Below the pieces are notes generated by a model. The model ran no database searches. It was not told the DNA's origin and saw only the letters and a program-made list of their open reading frames with translations. Shown here piece by piece: positions 1 through 11,886 of a DNA stretch of 64,000 nt (its first letter is position 1; the number at the start of each line of letters is the position of its first letter). This stretch comes from Auanema rhodensis (lineage: Eukaryota; Nematoda; Chromadorea; Rhabditida; Rhabditidae), in assembly GCA_964057225.1 (NCBI GenBank), contig OZ059899.1, forward strand, positions 19,600,501 to 19,664,500, given 5' to 3'. The position numbers and the translations under genes are program-made.

Positions 1-888
1 TTTTTATTGATATTGGTGCATGGTAACCATGACTTTGAAATTTACGTGAACTTTAATTTATGCTAATTAAATGTACACGTGATGTGCACTTGGTATGTAA
101 CTTGCTTCACGTGAAAGATAAAGAGATGCGGTTTTCAAAATTAGATTCCCCATGTCCATATTAGTCTTAAAACAAATTTTTATTGATATTGGTGCATGGT
201 AACCATGACTTTGAAATTTACGTGAACTTTAATTTATGCTAATTAAATGTACACGTGATGTGCACTTGGTATGTAACTTGCTTCACGTGAAAGATAAAGA
301 GATGCAGTTCTCAAAATTAGATTCTTCATGTCCATATTAGTCTTAAAACAAATTTTCATTGATATTGGTGCATGGTAACCATGACTTTGAAATTTACGTG
401 AACTTTAATTTATGCTAATTAAATGTACACGTGGTGTGCACTCGGTATGTAACTCGCTTCACGTGAAAGATAAAGAGATGCGGTTTTTAAAATTAGATTC
501 CCCATGTCCATATTAGTCTAAAAACAAATTTTTATCGATATTGGTGCATGGTAACCATGACTTTGAAATTTACGTGAACTTTACTTTATGCTACATAAAT
601 GTACACGTGGTGTGCACTCGGTATGTAACTCGCTTCACGTGAGAGATAAAGAGATGCGGTTTTTAAAATTAGATTCCCCATGTCCATATTAGTCTGAAAA
701 CATATTTTTATTGATATTGGTGCATGGTAACCATGACTTTGAAATTTACGTGAACTTTAATTTATGCTAATTAAATGTACACGTGATGTGCACTTGGTAT
801 GTAACTTGCTTCACGTGAAAGATAAAGAGATGCGGTTCTCAAAATTAGATTCCCCATGTCCATATTAGTCTTAAAACAAATTTTTATT

Positions 889-3000
889 GATATTGGTGCA
901 TGGTAACCATGACTTTGAAATTTACGTGAACTTTAATTTATGCTAATTAAATGTACACGTGATGTGCACTTGGTATGTAACTTGCTTCACGTGAAAGATA
1001 AAGAGATGCAGTTCTCAAAATTAGATTCTTCATGTCCATATTAGTCTTAAAACAAATTTTCATTGATATTGGTGCATGGTAACCATGACTTTGAAATTTA
1101 CGTGAACTTTACTTTATGCTACATAAATGTACACGTGGTGTGCACTCGGTATGTAACTCGCTTCACGTGAGAGATAAAGAGATGCGGTTTTTAAAATTAG
1201 ATTCCCCATGTCCATATTAGTCTGAAAACATATTTTTATTGATATTGGTGCATGGTAACCATGACTTTGAAATTTACGTGAACTTTCATTTATGCTAATT
1301 AAATGTACACGTGATGTGCACTTGGTATGTAACTTGCTTCACGTGAAAGATAAAGAGATGCGGTTCTCAAAATTAGATTCCCCATGTCCATATTAGTCTT
1401 AAAACAAATTTTTATTGATATTGGTGCATGGTAACCATGACTTTGAAATTTACGTGAACTTTAATTTATGCTAATTAAATGTACACGTGATGTGCACTTG
1501 GTATGTAACTTGCTTCACGTGAAAGATAAAGAGATGCAGTTCTCAAAATTAGATTCTTCATGTCCATATTAGTCTGAAAACATATTTTTATTGATATTGG
1601 TGCATGGTAACCATGACTTTGAAATTTACGTGAACTTTAATTTATGCTAATTAAATGTACACGTGATGTGCACTTGGTATGTAACTTGCTTCACGTGAAA
1701 GATAAAGAGATGCAGTTCTCAAAATTAGATTCTTCATGTCCATATTAGTCTTAAAACAAATTTTCATTGATATTGGTGCATGGTAACCATGACTTTGAAA
1801 TTTACGTGAACTTTACTTTATGCTACATAAATGTACACGTGGTGTGCACTCGGTATGTAACTCGCTTCACGTGAGAGATAAAGAGATGCGGTTTTTAAAA
1901 TTAGATTCCCCATGTCCATATTAGTCTGAAAACATATTTTTATTGATATTGGTGCATGGTAACCATGACTTTGAAATTTACGTGAACTTTAATTTATGCT
2001 AATTAAATGTACACGTGATGTGCACTTGGTATGTAACTTGCTTCACGTGAAAGATAAAGAGATGCGGTTCTCAAAATTAGATTCCCCATGTCCATATTAG
2101 TCTAAAAACAAATTTTTATTGATATTGGTGCATGGTAACCATGACTTTGAAATTTACGTGAACTTTAATTTATGCTAATTAAATGTACACGTGATGTGCA
2201 CTTGGTATGTAACTTGCTTCACGTGAAAGATAAAGAGATGCGGTTTTCAAAATTAGATTCCCCATGTCCATATTAGTCTTAAAACAAATTTTTATTGATA
2301 TTGGTGCATGGTAACCATGACTTTGAAATTTACGTGAACTTTAATTTATGCTAATTAAATGTACACGTGATGTGCACTTGGTATGTAACTTGCTTCACGT
2401 GAAAGATAAAGAGATGCAGTTCTCAAAATTAGATTCTTCATGTCCATATTAGTCTTAAAACAAATTTTCATTGATATTGGTGCATGGTAACCATGACTTT
2501 GAAATTTACGTGAACTTTACTTTATGCTACATAAATGTACACGTGGTGTGCACTCGGTATGTAACTCGCTTCACGTGAGAGATAAAGAGATGCGGTTTTT
2601 AAAATTAGATTCCCCATGTCCATATTAGTCTGAAAACATATTTTTATTGATATTGGTGCATGGTAACCATGACTTTGAAATTTACGTGAACTTTAATTTA
2701 TGCTAATTAAATGTACACGTGATGTGCACTTGGTATGTAACTTGCTTCACGTGAAAGATAAAGAGATGCGGTTCTCAAAATTAGATTCCCCATGTCCATA
2801 TTAGTCTAAAAACAAATTTTTATTGATATTGGTGCATGGTAACCATGACTTTGAAATTTACGTGAACTTTAATTTATGCTAATTAAATGTACACGTGATG
2901 TGCACTTGGTATGTAACTTGCTTCACGTGAAAGATAAAGAGATGCGGTTCTCAAAATTAGATTCCCCATGTCCATATTAGTCTTAAAACAAATTTTTATT
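889..3000 (+). repeat. Satellite A: recurring subtype cassettes (528/704 bp)
   Basis: Naming monomer subtypes by their markers, the order CAGTTCTC type, then CTACATAAATG type, then CGGTTCTC type recurs at 889, 1593 and 2297. The last two are 704 bp apart (4 monomers). The blocks 1593-2296 and 2297-3000 share three subtypes in the same order and differ in the fourth, where GGTTTTC replaces GGTTCTC. This is older and less perfect higher-order structure than the 1584-bp unit further right. Confidence 0.7.
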
Positions 3001-5464
3001 GATATTGGTGCATGGTAACCATGACTTTGAAATTTACGTGAACTTTAATTTATGCTAATTAAATGTACACGTGATGTGCACTTGGTATGTAACTTGCTTC
3101 ACGTGAAAGATAAAGAGATGCGGTTCTCAAAATTAGATTCCCCATGTCCATATTAGTCTTAAAACAAATTTTTATTGATATTGGTGCATGGTAACCATGA
3201 CTTTGAAATTTACGTGAACTTTAATTTATGCTAATTAAATGTACACGTGGTGTGCACTCGGTATGTAACTCGCTTCACGTGAAAGATAAAGAGATGCGGT
3301 TTTTAAAATTAGATTCCCCATGTCCATATTAGTCTAAAAACAAATTTTTATCGATATTGGTGCATGGTAACCATGACTTTGAAATTTACGTGAACTTTAT
3401 TTTATGCTACATTAATGTACACGTGGTGTGCACTCGGTATGTAACTCGCTTCACGTGAGAGATAAAGAGATGCGGTTTTTAAAATTAGATTCCCCATGTC
3501 CATATTAGTCTGAAAACATATTTTTATTGATATTGGTGCATGGTAACCATGACTTTGAAATTTACGTGAACTTTAATTTATGCTAATTAAATGTACACGT
3601 GATGTGCACTTGGTATGTAACTTGCTTCACGTGAAAGATAAAGAGATGCGGTTCTCAAAATTAGATTCCCCATGTCCATATTAGTCTTAAAACAAATTTT
3701 TATTGATATTGGTGCATGGTAACCATGACTTTGAAATTTACGTGAACTTTAATTTATGCTAATTAAATGTACACGTGGTGTGCACTCGGTATGTAACTCG
3801 CTTCACGTGAAAGATAAAGAGATGCGGTTTTTAAAATTAGATTCCCCATGTCCATATTAGTCTAAAAACAAATTTTTATCGATATTGGTGCATGGTAACC
3901 ATGACTTTGAAATTTACGTGAACTTTATTTTATGCTACATAAATGTACACGTGGTGTGCACTCGGTATGTAACTCGCTTCACGTGAGAGATAAAGAGATG
4001 CGGTTTTTAAAATTAGATTCCCCATGTCCATATTAGTCTGAAAACATATTTTTATTGATATTGGTGCATGGTAACCATGACTTTGAAATTTACGTGAACT
4101 TTAATTTATGCTAATTAAATGTACACGTGATGTGCACTTGGTATGTAACTTGCTTCACGTGAAAGATAAAGAGATGCGGTTCTCAAAATTAGATTCCCCA
4201 TGTCCATATTAGTCTTAAAACAAATTTTTATTGATATTGGTGCATGGTAACCATGACTTTGAAATTTACGTGAACTTTAATTTATGCTAATTAAATGTAC
4301 ACGTGATGTGCACTTGGTATGTAACTTGCTTCACGTGAAAGATAAAGAGATGCGGTTTTCAAAATTAGATTCCCCATGTCCATATTAGTCTTAAAACAAA
4401 TTTTTATTGTTATTGGTGCATGGTAACCATGACTTTGAAATTTACGTGAACTTTAATTTATGCTAATTAAATGTACACGTGATGTGCACTTGGTATGTAA
4501 CTTGCTTCACGTGAAAGATAAAGAGATGCGGTTTTCAAAATTAGATTCCCCATGTCCATATTAGTCTTAAAACAAATTTTTATTGATATTGGTGCATGGT
4601 AACCATGACTTTGAAATTTACGTGAACTTTAATTTATGCTAATTAAATGTACACGTGATGTGCACTTGGTATGTAACTTGCTTCACGTGAAAGATAAAGA
4701 GATGCGGTTCTCAAAATTAGATTCCCCATGTCCATATTAGTCTTAAAACAAATTTTTATTGATATTGGTGCATGGTAACCATGACTTTGAAATTTACGTG
4801 AACTTTAATTTATGCTAATTAAATGTACACGTGGTGTGCACTCGGTATGTAACTCGCTTCACGTGAAAGATAAAGAGATGCGGTTTTTAAAATTAGATTC
4901 CCCATGTCCATATTAGTCTAAAAACAAATTTTTATCGATATTGGTGCATGGTAACCATGACTTTGAAATTTACGTGAACTTTACTTTATGCTACATAAAT
5001 GTACACGTGGTGTGCACTCGGTATGTAACTCGCTTCACGTGAGAGATAAAGAGATGCGGTTTTTAAAATTAGATTCCCCATGTCCATATTAGTCTGAAAA
5101 CATATTTTTATTGATATTGGTGCATGGTAACCATGACTTTGAAATTTACGTGAACTTTAATTTATGCTAATTAAATGTACACGTGATGTGCACTTGGTAT
5201 GTAACTTGCTTCACGTGAAAGATAAAGAGATGCGGTTCTCAAAATTAGATTCCCCATGTCCATATTAGTCTTAAAACAAATTTTTATTGATATTGGTGCA
5301 TGGTAACCATGACTTTGAAATTTACGTGAACTTTAATTTATGCTAATTAAATGTACACGTGATGTGCACTTGGTATGTAACTTGCTTCACGTGAAAGATA
5401 AAGAGATGCAGTTCTCAAAATTAGATTCTTCATGTCCATATTAGTCTTAAAACAAATTTTCATT

Positions 5465-7048
5465 GATATTGGTGCATGGTAACCATGACTTTGAAATTTA
5501 CGTGAACTTTAATTTATGCTAATTAAATGTACACGTGATGTGCACTTGGTATGTAACTCGCTTCACGTGAAAGATAAAGAGATGCGGTTTTTAAAATTAG
5601 ATTCCCCATGTCCATATTAGTCTGAAAACATATTTTTATTGATATTGGTGCATGGTAACCATGACTTTGAAATTTACGTGAACTTTAATTTATGCTAATT
5701 AAATGTACACGTGATGTGCACTTGGTATGTAACTTGCTTCACGTGAAAGATAAAGAGATGCGGTTCTCAAAATTAGATTCCCCATGTCCATATTAGTCTT
5801 AAAACAAATTGTTATTGATATTGGTGCATGGTAACCATGACTTTGAAATTTACGTGAACTTTAATTTATGCTAATTAAATGTACACGTGGTGTGCACTCG
5901 GTATGTAACTCGCTTCACGTGAACGATAAAGAGATGCGGTTTTTAAAATTAGATTCCCCATGTCCATATTAGTCTAAAAACAAATTTTTATCGATATTGG
6001 TGCATGGTAACCATGACTTTGAAATTTACGTGAACTTTAATTTATGCTAATTAAATGTACACGTGGTGTGCACTCGGTATGTAACTCGCTTCACGTGAGA
6101 GATAAAGAGATGCGGTTTTTAAAATTAGATTCCCCATGTCCATATTAGTCTGAAAACATATTTTTATTGATATTGGTGCATGGTAACCATGACTTTGAAA
6201 TTTACGTGAACTTTAATTTATGCTAATTAAATGTACACGTGATTTGCACTTGGTATGTAACTCGCTTCACGTGAACGATAAGGAGATGCGGTTTTCAAAA
6301 TTAGATTCCCCATGTCCATATTAGTCTTAAAACAAATTTTTATTGATATTGGTGCATGGTAACCATGACTTTGAAATTTACGTGAACTTTAATTTATGCT
6401 AATTAAATGTACACGTGATGTGCACTTGGTATGTAACTTGCTTCACGTGAAAGATAAAGAGATGCGGTTTTCAAAATTAGATTCCCCATGTCCATATTAG
6501 TCTTAAAACAAATTTTTATTGATATTGGTGCATGGTGACCATGACTTTGAAATTTACGTGAACTTTAATTTATGCTAATTAAATGTACACGTGGTGTGCA
6601 CTCGGTATGTAACTCGCTTCACGTGAAAGATAAAGAGATGCGGTTTTTAAAATTAGATTCCCCATGTCCATATTAGTCTAAAAACAAATTTTTATTGATA
6701 TTGGTGCATGGTAACCATGACTTTGAAATTTACGTGAACTTTAATTTATGCTAATTAAATGTACATGTGGTGTGCACTCGGTATGTAACTCGCTTCACGT
6801 GAGAGATAAAGAGATGCGGTTTTTAAAATTAGATTCCCCATGTCCATATTAGTCTAAAAACAAATTTTTATTGATATTGGTGCATGGTAACCATGACTTT
6901 GAAATTTACGTGAACTTTAATTTATGCTAATTAAATGTACACGTGGTGTGCACTCGGTATGTAACTCGCTTCACGTGAGAGATAAAGAGATGCGGTTTTT
7001 AAAATTAGATTCCCCATGTCCATATTAGTCTGAAAACAAATTTTTATT
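5465..7048 (+). repeat. Satellite A higher-order repeat, copy 1 (9 monomers, 1584 bp)
   Basis: Rare private variants in this block reappear exactly 1584 bp (9 x 176) later. GAACGATAAAG at 5921 recurs at 7505, GATTTGCACT at 6241 at 7825, CATGGTGACC at 6531 at 8115, GTACATGTGG at 6761 at 8345, and TGAAAACAAA at 7031 at 8615. By eye I saw only two base differences between the copies, both near 5800-5815 and its partner near 7385-7400. Before 5465 the match stops. Confidence 0.93.
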
Positions 7049-8632
7049 GATATTGGTGCATGGTAACCATGACTTTGAAATTTACGTGAACTTTAATTTA
7101 TGCTAATTAAATGTACACGTGATGTGCACTTGGTATGTAACTCGCTTCACGTGAAAGATAAAGAGATGCGGTTTTTAAAATTAGATTCCCCATGTCCATA
7201 TTAGTCTGAAAACATATTTTTATTGATATTGGTGCATGGTAACCATGACTTTGAAATTTACGTGAACTTTAATTTATGCTAATTAAATGTACACGTGATG
7301 TGCACTTGGTATGTAACTTGCTTCACGTGAAAGATAAAGAGATGCGGTTCTCAAAATTAGATTCCCCATGTCCATATTAGTCTTGAAACAAATTTTTATT
7401 GATATTGGTGCATGGTAACCATGACTTTGAAATTTACGTGAACTTTAATTTATGCTAATTAAATGTACACGTGGTGTGCACTCGGTATGTAACTCGCTTC
7501 ACGTGAACGATAAAGAGATGCGGTTTTTAAAATTAGATTCCCCATGTCCATATTAGTCTAAAAACAAATTTTTATCGATATTGGTGCATGGTAACCATGA
7601 CTTTGAAATTTACGTGAACTTTAATTTATGCTAATTAAATGTACACGTGGTGTGCACTCGGTATGTAACTCGCTTCACGTGAGAGATAAAGAGATGCGGT
7701 TTTTAAAATTAGATTCCCCATGTCCATATTAGTCTGAAAACATATTTTTATTGATATTGGTGCATGGTAACCATGACTTTGAAATTTACGTGAACTTTAA
7801 TTTATGCTAATTAAATGTACACGTGATTTGCACTTGGTATGTAACTCGCTTCACGTGAACGATAAGGAGATGCGGTTTTCAAAATTAGATTCCCCATGTC
7901 CATATTAGTCTTAAAACAAATTTTTATTGATATTGGTGCATGGTAACCATGACTTTGAAATTTACGTGAACTTTAATTTATGCTAATTAAATGTACACGT
8001 GATGTGCACTTGGTATGTAACTTGCTTCACGTGAAAGATAAAGAGATGCGGTTTTCAAAATTAGATTCCCCATGTCCATATTAGTCTTAAAACAAATTTT
8101 TATTGATATTGGTGCATGGTGACCATGACTTTGAAATTTACGTGAACTTTAATTTATGCTAATTAAATGTACACGTGGTGTGCACTCGGTATGTAACTCG
8201 CTTCACGTGAAAGATAAAGAGATGCGGTTTTTAAAATTAGATTCCCCATGTCCATATTAGTCTAAAAACAAATTTTTATTGATATTGGTGCATGGTAACC
8301 ATGACTTTGAAATTTACGTGAACTTTAATTTATGCTAATTAAATGTACATGTGGTGTGCACTCGGTATGTAACTCGCTTCACGTGAGAGATAAAGAGATG
8401 CGGTTTTTAAAATTAGATTCCCCATGTCCATATTAGTCTAAAAACAAATTTTTATTGATATTGGTGCATGGTAACCATGACTTTGAAATTTACGTGAACT
8501 TTAATTTATGCTAATTAAATGTACACGTGGTGTGCACTCGGTATGTAACTCGCTTCACGTGAGAGATAAAGAGATGCGGTTTTTAAAATTAGATTCCCCA
8601 TGTCCATATTAGTCTGAAAACAAATTTTTATT
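7049..8632 (+). repeat. Satellite A higher-order repeat, copy 2 (9 monomers, 1584 bp)
   Basis: This is the direct tandem copy of the preceding 1584-bp block and carries the same private variants. A third copy begins at 8633 and is cut off after about 90 bp by the junction with satellite B at 8722. The A array therefore ends inside its youngest amplified unit. Confidence 0.93.
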
Positions 8633-8718
8633 GATATTGGTGCATGGTAACCATGACTTTGAAATTTACGTGAACTTTAATTTATGCTAATTAAATGTAC
8701 ACGTGATGTGCACTTGGT

Positions 8719-8730
8719 ATGTTGGTACAC
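8719..8730. other. Junction of satellite A with satellite B
   Basis: The A monomer reads normally through GGTATGT at 8722, where AACTTGC should follow. Instead there are about five bases of filler (TGGTA, 8723-8727), then CACCCTGAAGAATT, a position within the B monomer. No target-site duplication, transposon end or unique DNA lies between the families. This resembles an illegitimate join between two arrays. A 69-codon frame starting at 8719 runs across the join and is a chance chimera. Confidence 0.9.
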
Positions 8731-10451
8731 CCTGAAGAATTAATTTTTTTGTTGAATAACATTGTCCATCGTCTTCGCCTTGAAAAAAGGAATCTAAAAA
8801 CATCTATTTTTTGTGAAATTATTTCGAAATTTTTAGGGAAAATTTTTGTCAAAATGTTTTTGGAAGCAATGTTGAGTGTACATGGAAACTCAACATGCAC
8901 TAATGCATCATTTTTCAAACGATCATAACTAATTTTTGTATTAAGCGTTTCTCAATGTTGTATAGTGCATTCGATGCGGATTTTTAAGCTGCGTCGATCT
9001 ATGTTATCAGATTTGCGCTATCTTAAAAATGCACCGAGATATCAACTGATATAAGTTCACACTTATAATCTCGATTTTCACCCTGAAGAATTAATTTTTT
9101 TGTTGAATAACATTGTCCATCGTCTTCACCTTGAAAAAAGGAATCTAAAAACATCTACTTTTTGTAAAATTATTTTGAAATTTTTAGGGAAAATTTTTGT
9201 CAAAATGTTTTTGGAAGCAATGTTGAGTGTACATGGAAACTCAACATACACTAATGCATCATTTTTCAAACGATCATAACTAATTTTTGTATCAAGCGTT
9301 TCTCAATGTAGTATAGTGCATTCGAATCGGATTTTTAAGCTGCGTCGATCTGTGTTATCAGATTTGCGCTAGCTTAAAAATGCACCGAGATATCAACTGA
9401 AATAAGTTAACACATATATCCTCGATTTTCACCCTGAAGAATTAATTTTTTTGTTGAATAACATTGTCCATCGTCTTCGCCTTGAAAAAAGGAATCTAAA
9501 AACATCTACTTTTTGTGAAATTATTTTGAAATTTTTAGGGAAAATTTTTGTCAAAATGTTTTTGGAAGCAATGTTGAGTGTACATGGAAACTCAACATAC
9601 ACTAATACATCATTTTTCAAACGATCATAACTAATTTTTGTATCAAGCGTTTCTCAATGTAGTATAGTGCATTCGAATCGGATTTTTAAGCTGCGTCGAT
9701 CTGTGTTATCAGATTTGCGCTAGCTTAAAAATGCACCGAGATATCAACTGAAATAAGTTAACACATATATCCTCGATTTTCACCCTGAAGAATTAATTTT
9801 TTTGTTGAATAACATTGTCCATCGTCTTCGCCTTGAAAAAAGGAATCTAAAAACATCTACTTTTTGTGAAATTATTTTGAAATTTTTAGGGAAAATTTTT
9901 GTCAAAATGTTTTTGGAAGCAATGTTGAGTGTACATGGAAACTCAACATACACTAATACATCATTTTTTAAACGATCATAACTAATTTTTGTATTGAGGG
10001 TTTCTCAATGTAGTATAGTGCATTCGATGCGGATTTTTGAGCTGCGTCGATCTGTGTTATCAGATTTGCGCTAGCTTAAAAAAGCACCGAGATATCAACT
10101 GATATAAGTTCACACTTATATCCTCGATTTTCACCCTGAAAAATTGATTTTTTCGTTGAATAACATTGTCCATCGTCTTTGCCTTGAAAAAAGGAATCTA
10201 AAAACAACTACTTTTTGTGAAATTATTTCGAAATTTTTAGGTAAAATTTTTGTCAAAATGTTTTTGAAAGCAATGTTGAGTGTACATGGAAACTCAACAT
10301 ACACTAATGCATCATTTTTCAAACGATCATGACTAATTTTTGTATTGAGCGTTTCTCAATGTAGTATAATGCACTCGATGCGGATTTTTAAGCTGCGTCG
10401 ATCTGTGTTATCAGATTTGCACTAGCTTAAAAATGAACCGAGATATCAACT

Positions 10452-10473
10452 GATATAAGTTCACACTTATATC
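10452..10473. other. Representative B dyad 1: 9-bp stem, 4-base loop
   Basis: GATATAAGT, then TCAC, then ACTTATATC: a perfect 9-bp inverted repeat around a 4-base loop. It is preceded by ATATCA-AC-TGATAT, a 6-bp dyad that overlaps it. It is present in most B monomers in both arrays. Exceptions include the AAATAAGTTAACACATATATC variants near 9400, 9750 and 17470, and units with TATAATC. Possible roles are cruciform extrusion or a hairpin in transcripts, both inferred. Confidence 0.85.
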
Positions 10474-10623
10474 CTCGATTTTCACCCTGAAAAATTGATT
10501 TTTTCGTTGAATAACATTGTCCATCGTCTTCGCCTTGAAAAAAGGAATCTAAAAACATCTACTTTTTGTGAAATTATTTTGAAATTTTTAGGGAAAATTT
10601 TGGTCAAAATGTTTTTGGAAGCA

Positions 10624-10651
10624 ATGTTGAGTGTACATGGAAACTCAACAT
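10624..10651. other. Representative B dyad 2: 9-bp stem, 10-base loop
   Basis: ATGTTGAGT, a 10-base loop GTACATGGAA, then ACTCAACAT: a perfect 9-bp inverted repeat. It is almost unchanged across left and right B arrays, while neighbouring positions vary between subtypes. A two-fold protein site or hairpin is possible; neither is shown. Confidence 0.85.
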
Positions 10652-10735
10652 ACACTAATGCATCATTTTTCAAACGATCATAACTAATTTTTGTATTAAG
10701 AGTTTCTCAATGTAGTATAGTGCATTCGATGCGGA

Positions 10736-10784
10736 TTTTTAAGCTGCGTCGATCTGTGTTATCAGATTTGCGCTAGCTTAAAAA
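10736..10784. other. Representative B dyad 3: 49-bp imperfect hairpin
   Basis: The outer arms TTTTTAAGCT and AGCTTAAAAA are perfect reverse complements (10 bp). Inside lie GCG against CGC with one bulged T, three mismatched positions, then ATCTG against CAGAT around the 6-base loop TGTTAT. It is the longest internal dyad of the monomer and recurs in every B unit inspected. GCACTAGC variants weaken the middle stem; GCTGCTTCG variants fall in the mismatched segment. Confidence 0.8.
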
Positions 10785-11886
10785 TGCACCGAGATATCAA
10801 CTGATATAAGTTTACACTTATATCCTCGATTTTCACCCTGAAGAATTAATTTTTTTGTTGAATAACATTGTCCATCGTCTTCGCCTTGAAAAAAGAAATC
10901 TAAAAACATCTACTTTTTGTGAAATTATTTTGAAATTTTTAGGGAAAATTTTGGTCAAAATGTTTTTGGAAGCAATGTTGAGTGTACATGGAAACTCAAC
11001 ATACACTAATGCATCATTTTTCAAACGATCATAACTAATTTTTGTATTAAGCGTTTCTCAATGTAATATAGTGCATTCGATGCGGATTTTTGAGCTGCGT
11101 CGATCTGTGTTATCAGATTTGCGCTAGCTTAAAAATGCACCGAGATATCAACTGATATAAGTTCACACTTATAATCTCGATTTTCACCCTGAAGAATTAA
11201 TTTTTTCGTTGAATAACATTGTCCATCGTTTTTGCATTGAAAAAAGGAATCTAAAAACATCTACTTTTTGTGAAATTATTTTGAAATTTTTAGGCAAAAT
11301 TTTTGTCAAAATGTTTTTGAAAGCAATGTTGAGTGTACATGGAAACTCAACATACACTAATGCATCATTTTTCAAACAATCATAAATAATTTTTGTATTG
11401 AGCGTTTCTCAATGTAGTATAATGCACTCGATGCGGATTTTTAAGCTGCGTCGATCTGTGTTATCAGATTTGCACTAGCTTAAAAATGCACCGAGATATC
11501 AACTGATATAAGTTCACACTTATATCCTCGATTTTCACCCTGAAAAATTGATTTTTTCGTTGAATAACATTGTCCATCGTCTTTGCCTTGTAAAAAGGAA
11601 TCTAAAAACAACTACTTTTTGTGAAATTATTTCGAAATTTTTAGGTAAAATTTTTGTCAAAATGTTTTTGAAAGCAATGTTGAGTGTACATGGAAACTCA
11701 ACATACACTAATGCATCATTTTTCAAACGATCATGACTAATTTTTGTATTGAGCGTTTCTCAATGTAGTATAATGCACTCGATGCGGATTTTTAAGCTGC
11801 GTCGATCTGTGTTATCAGATTTGCACTAGCTTAAAAATGAACCGAGATATCAACTGATATAAGTTCACACTTATATCCTCGATTTT

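Larger units (their letters stand above)
1..8722 (+). repeat. Satellite A array, 176-bp monomer, about 49.6 copies
   Basis: The block starting GATATTGGTG recurs at 9, 185, 361, 537, 713 and so on to 8633. 8633 minus 9 is exactly 49 x 176, so no net indel accumulated over 49 monomers. Two linked sequence types alternate irregularly. One has GTGATGTGCACTTGG then AACTTGC. The other has GTGGTGTGCACTCGG then AACTCGC, often with a CTACATAAATG variant and GTGAGAG. Further markers are a CAGTTCTC...TTCTTCATG type and the end types TCTTAAAACAAA, TCTAAAAACAAA and TCTGAAAACATA. Each monomer holds the palindromes CATGGTAACCATG and TTCACGTGAA plus a second CACGTG. The array is cut at the window start and ends inside a monomer at 8722. 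I do not recognise a named family. The repeat call is certain. The 176-bp length suits one nucleosome plus linker, which is inference. Confidence 0.98.

Noticed and set aside
8719-8928. A 69-codon ATG frame across the A/B junction.
   Set aside because: It is a chimera made by the chance join of two satellites and runs on into a non-coding B frame.
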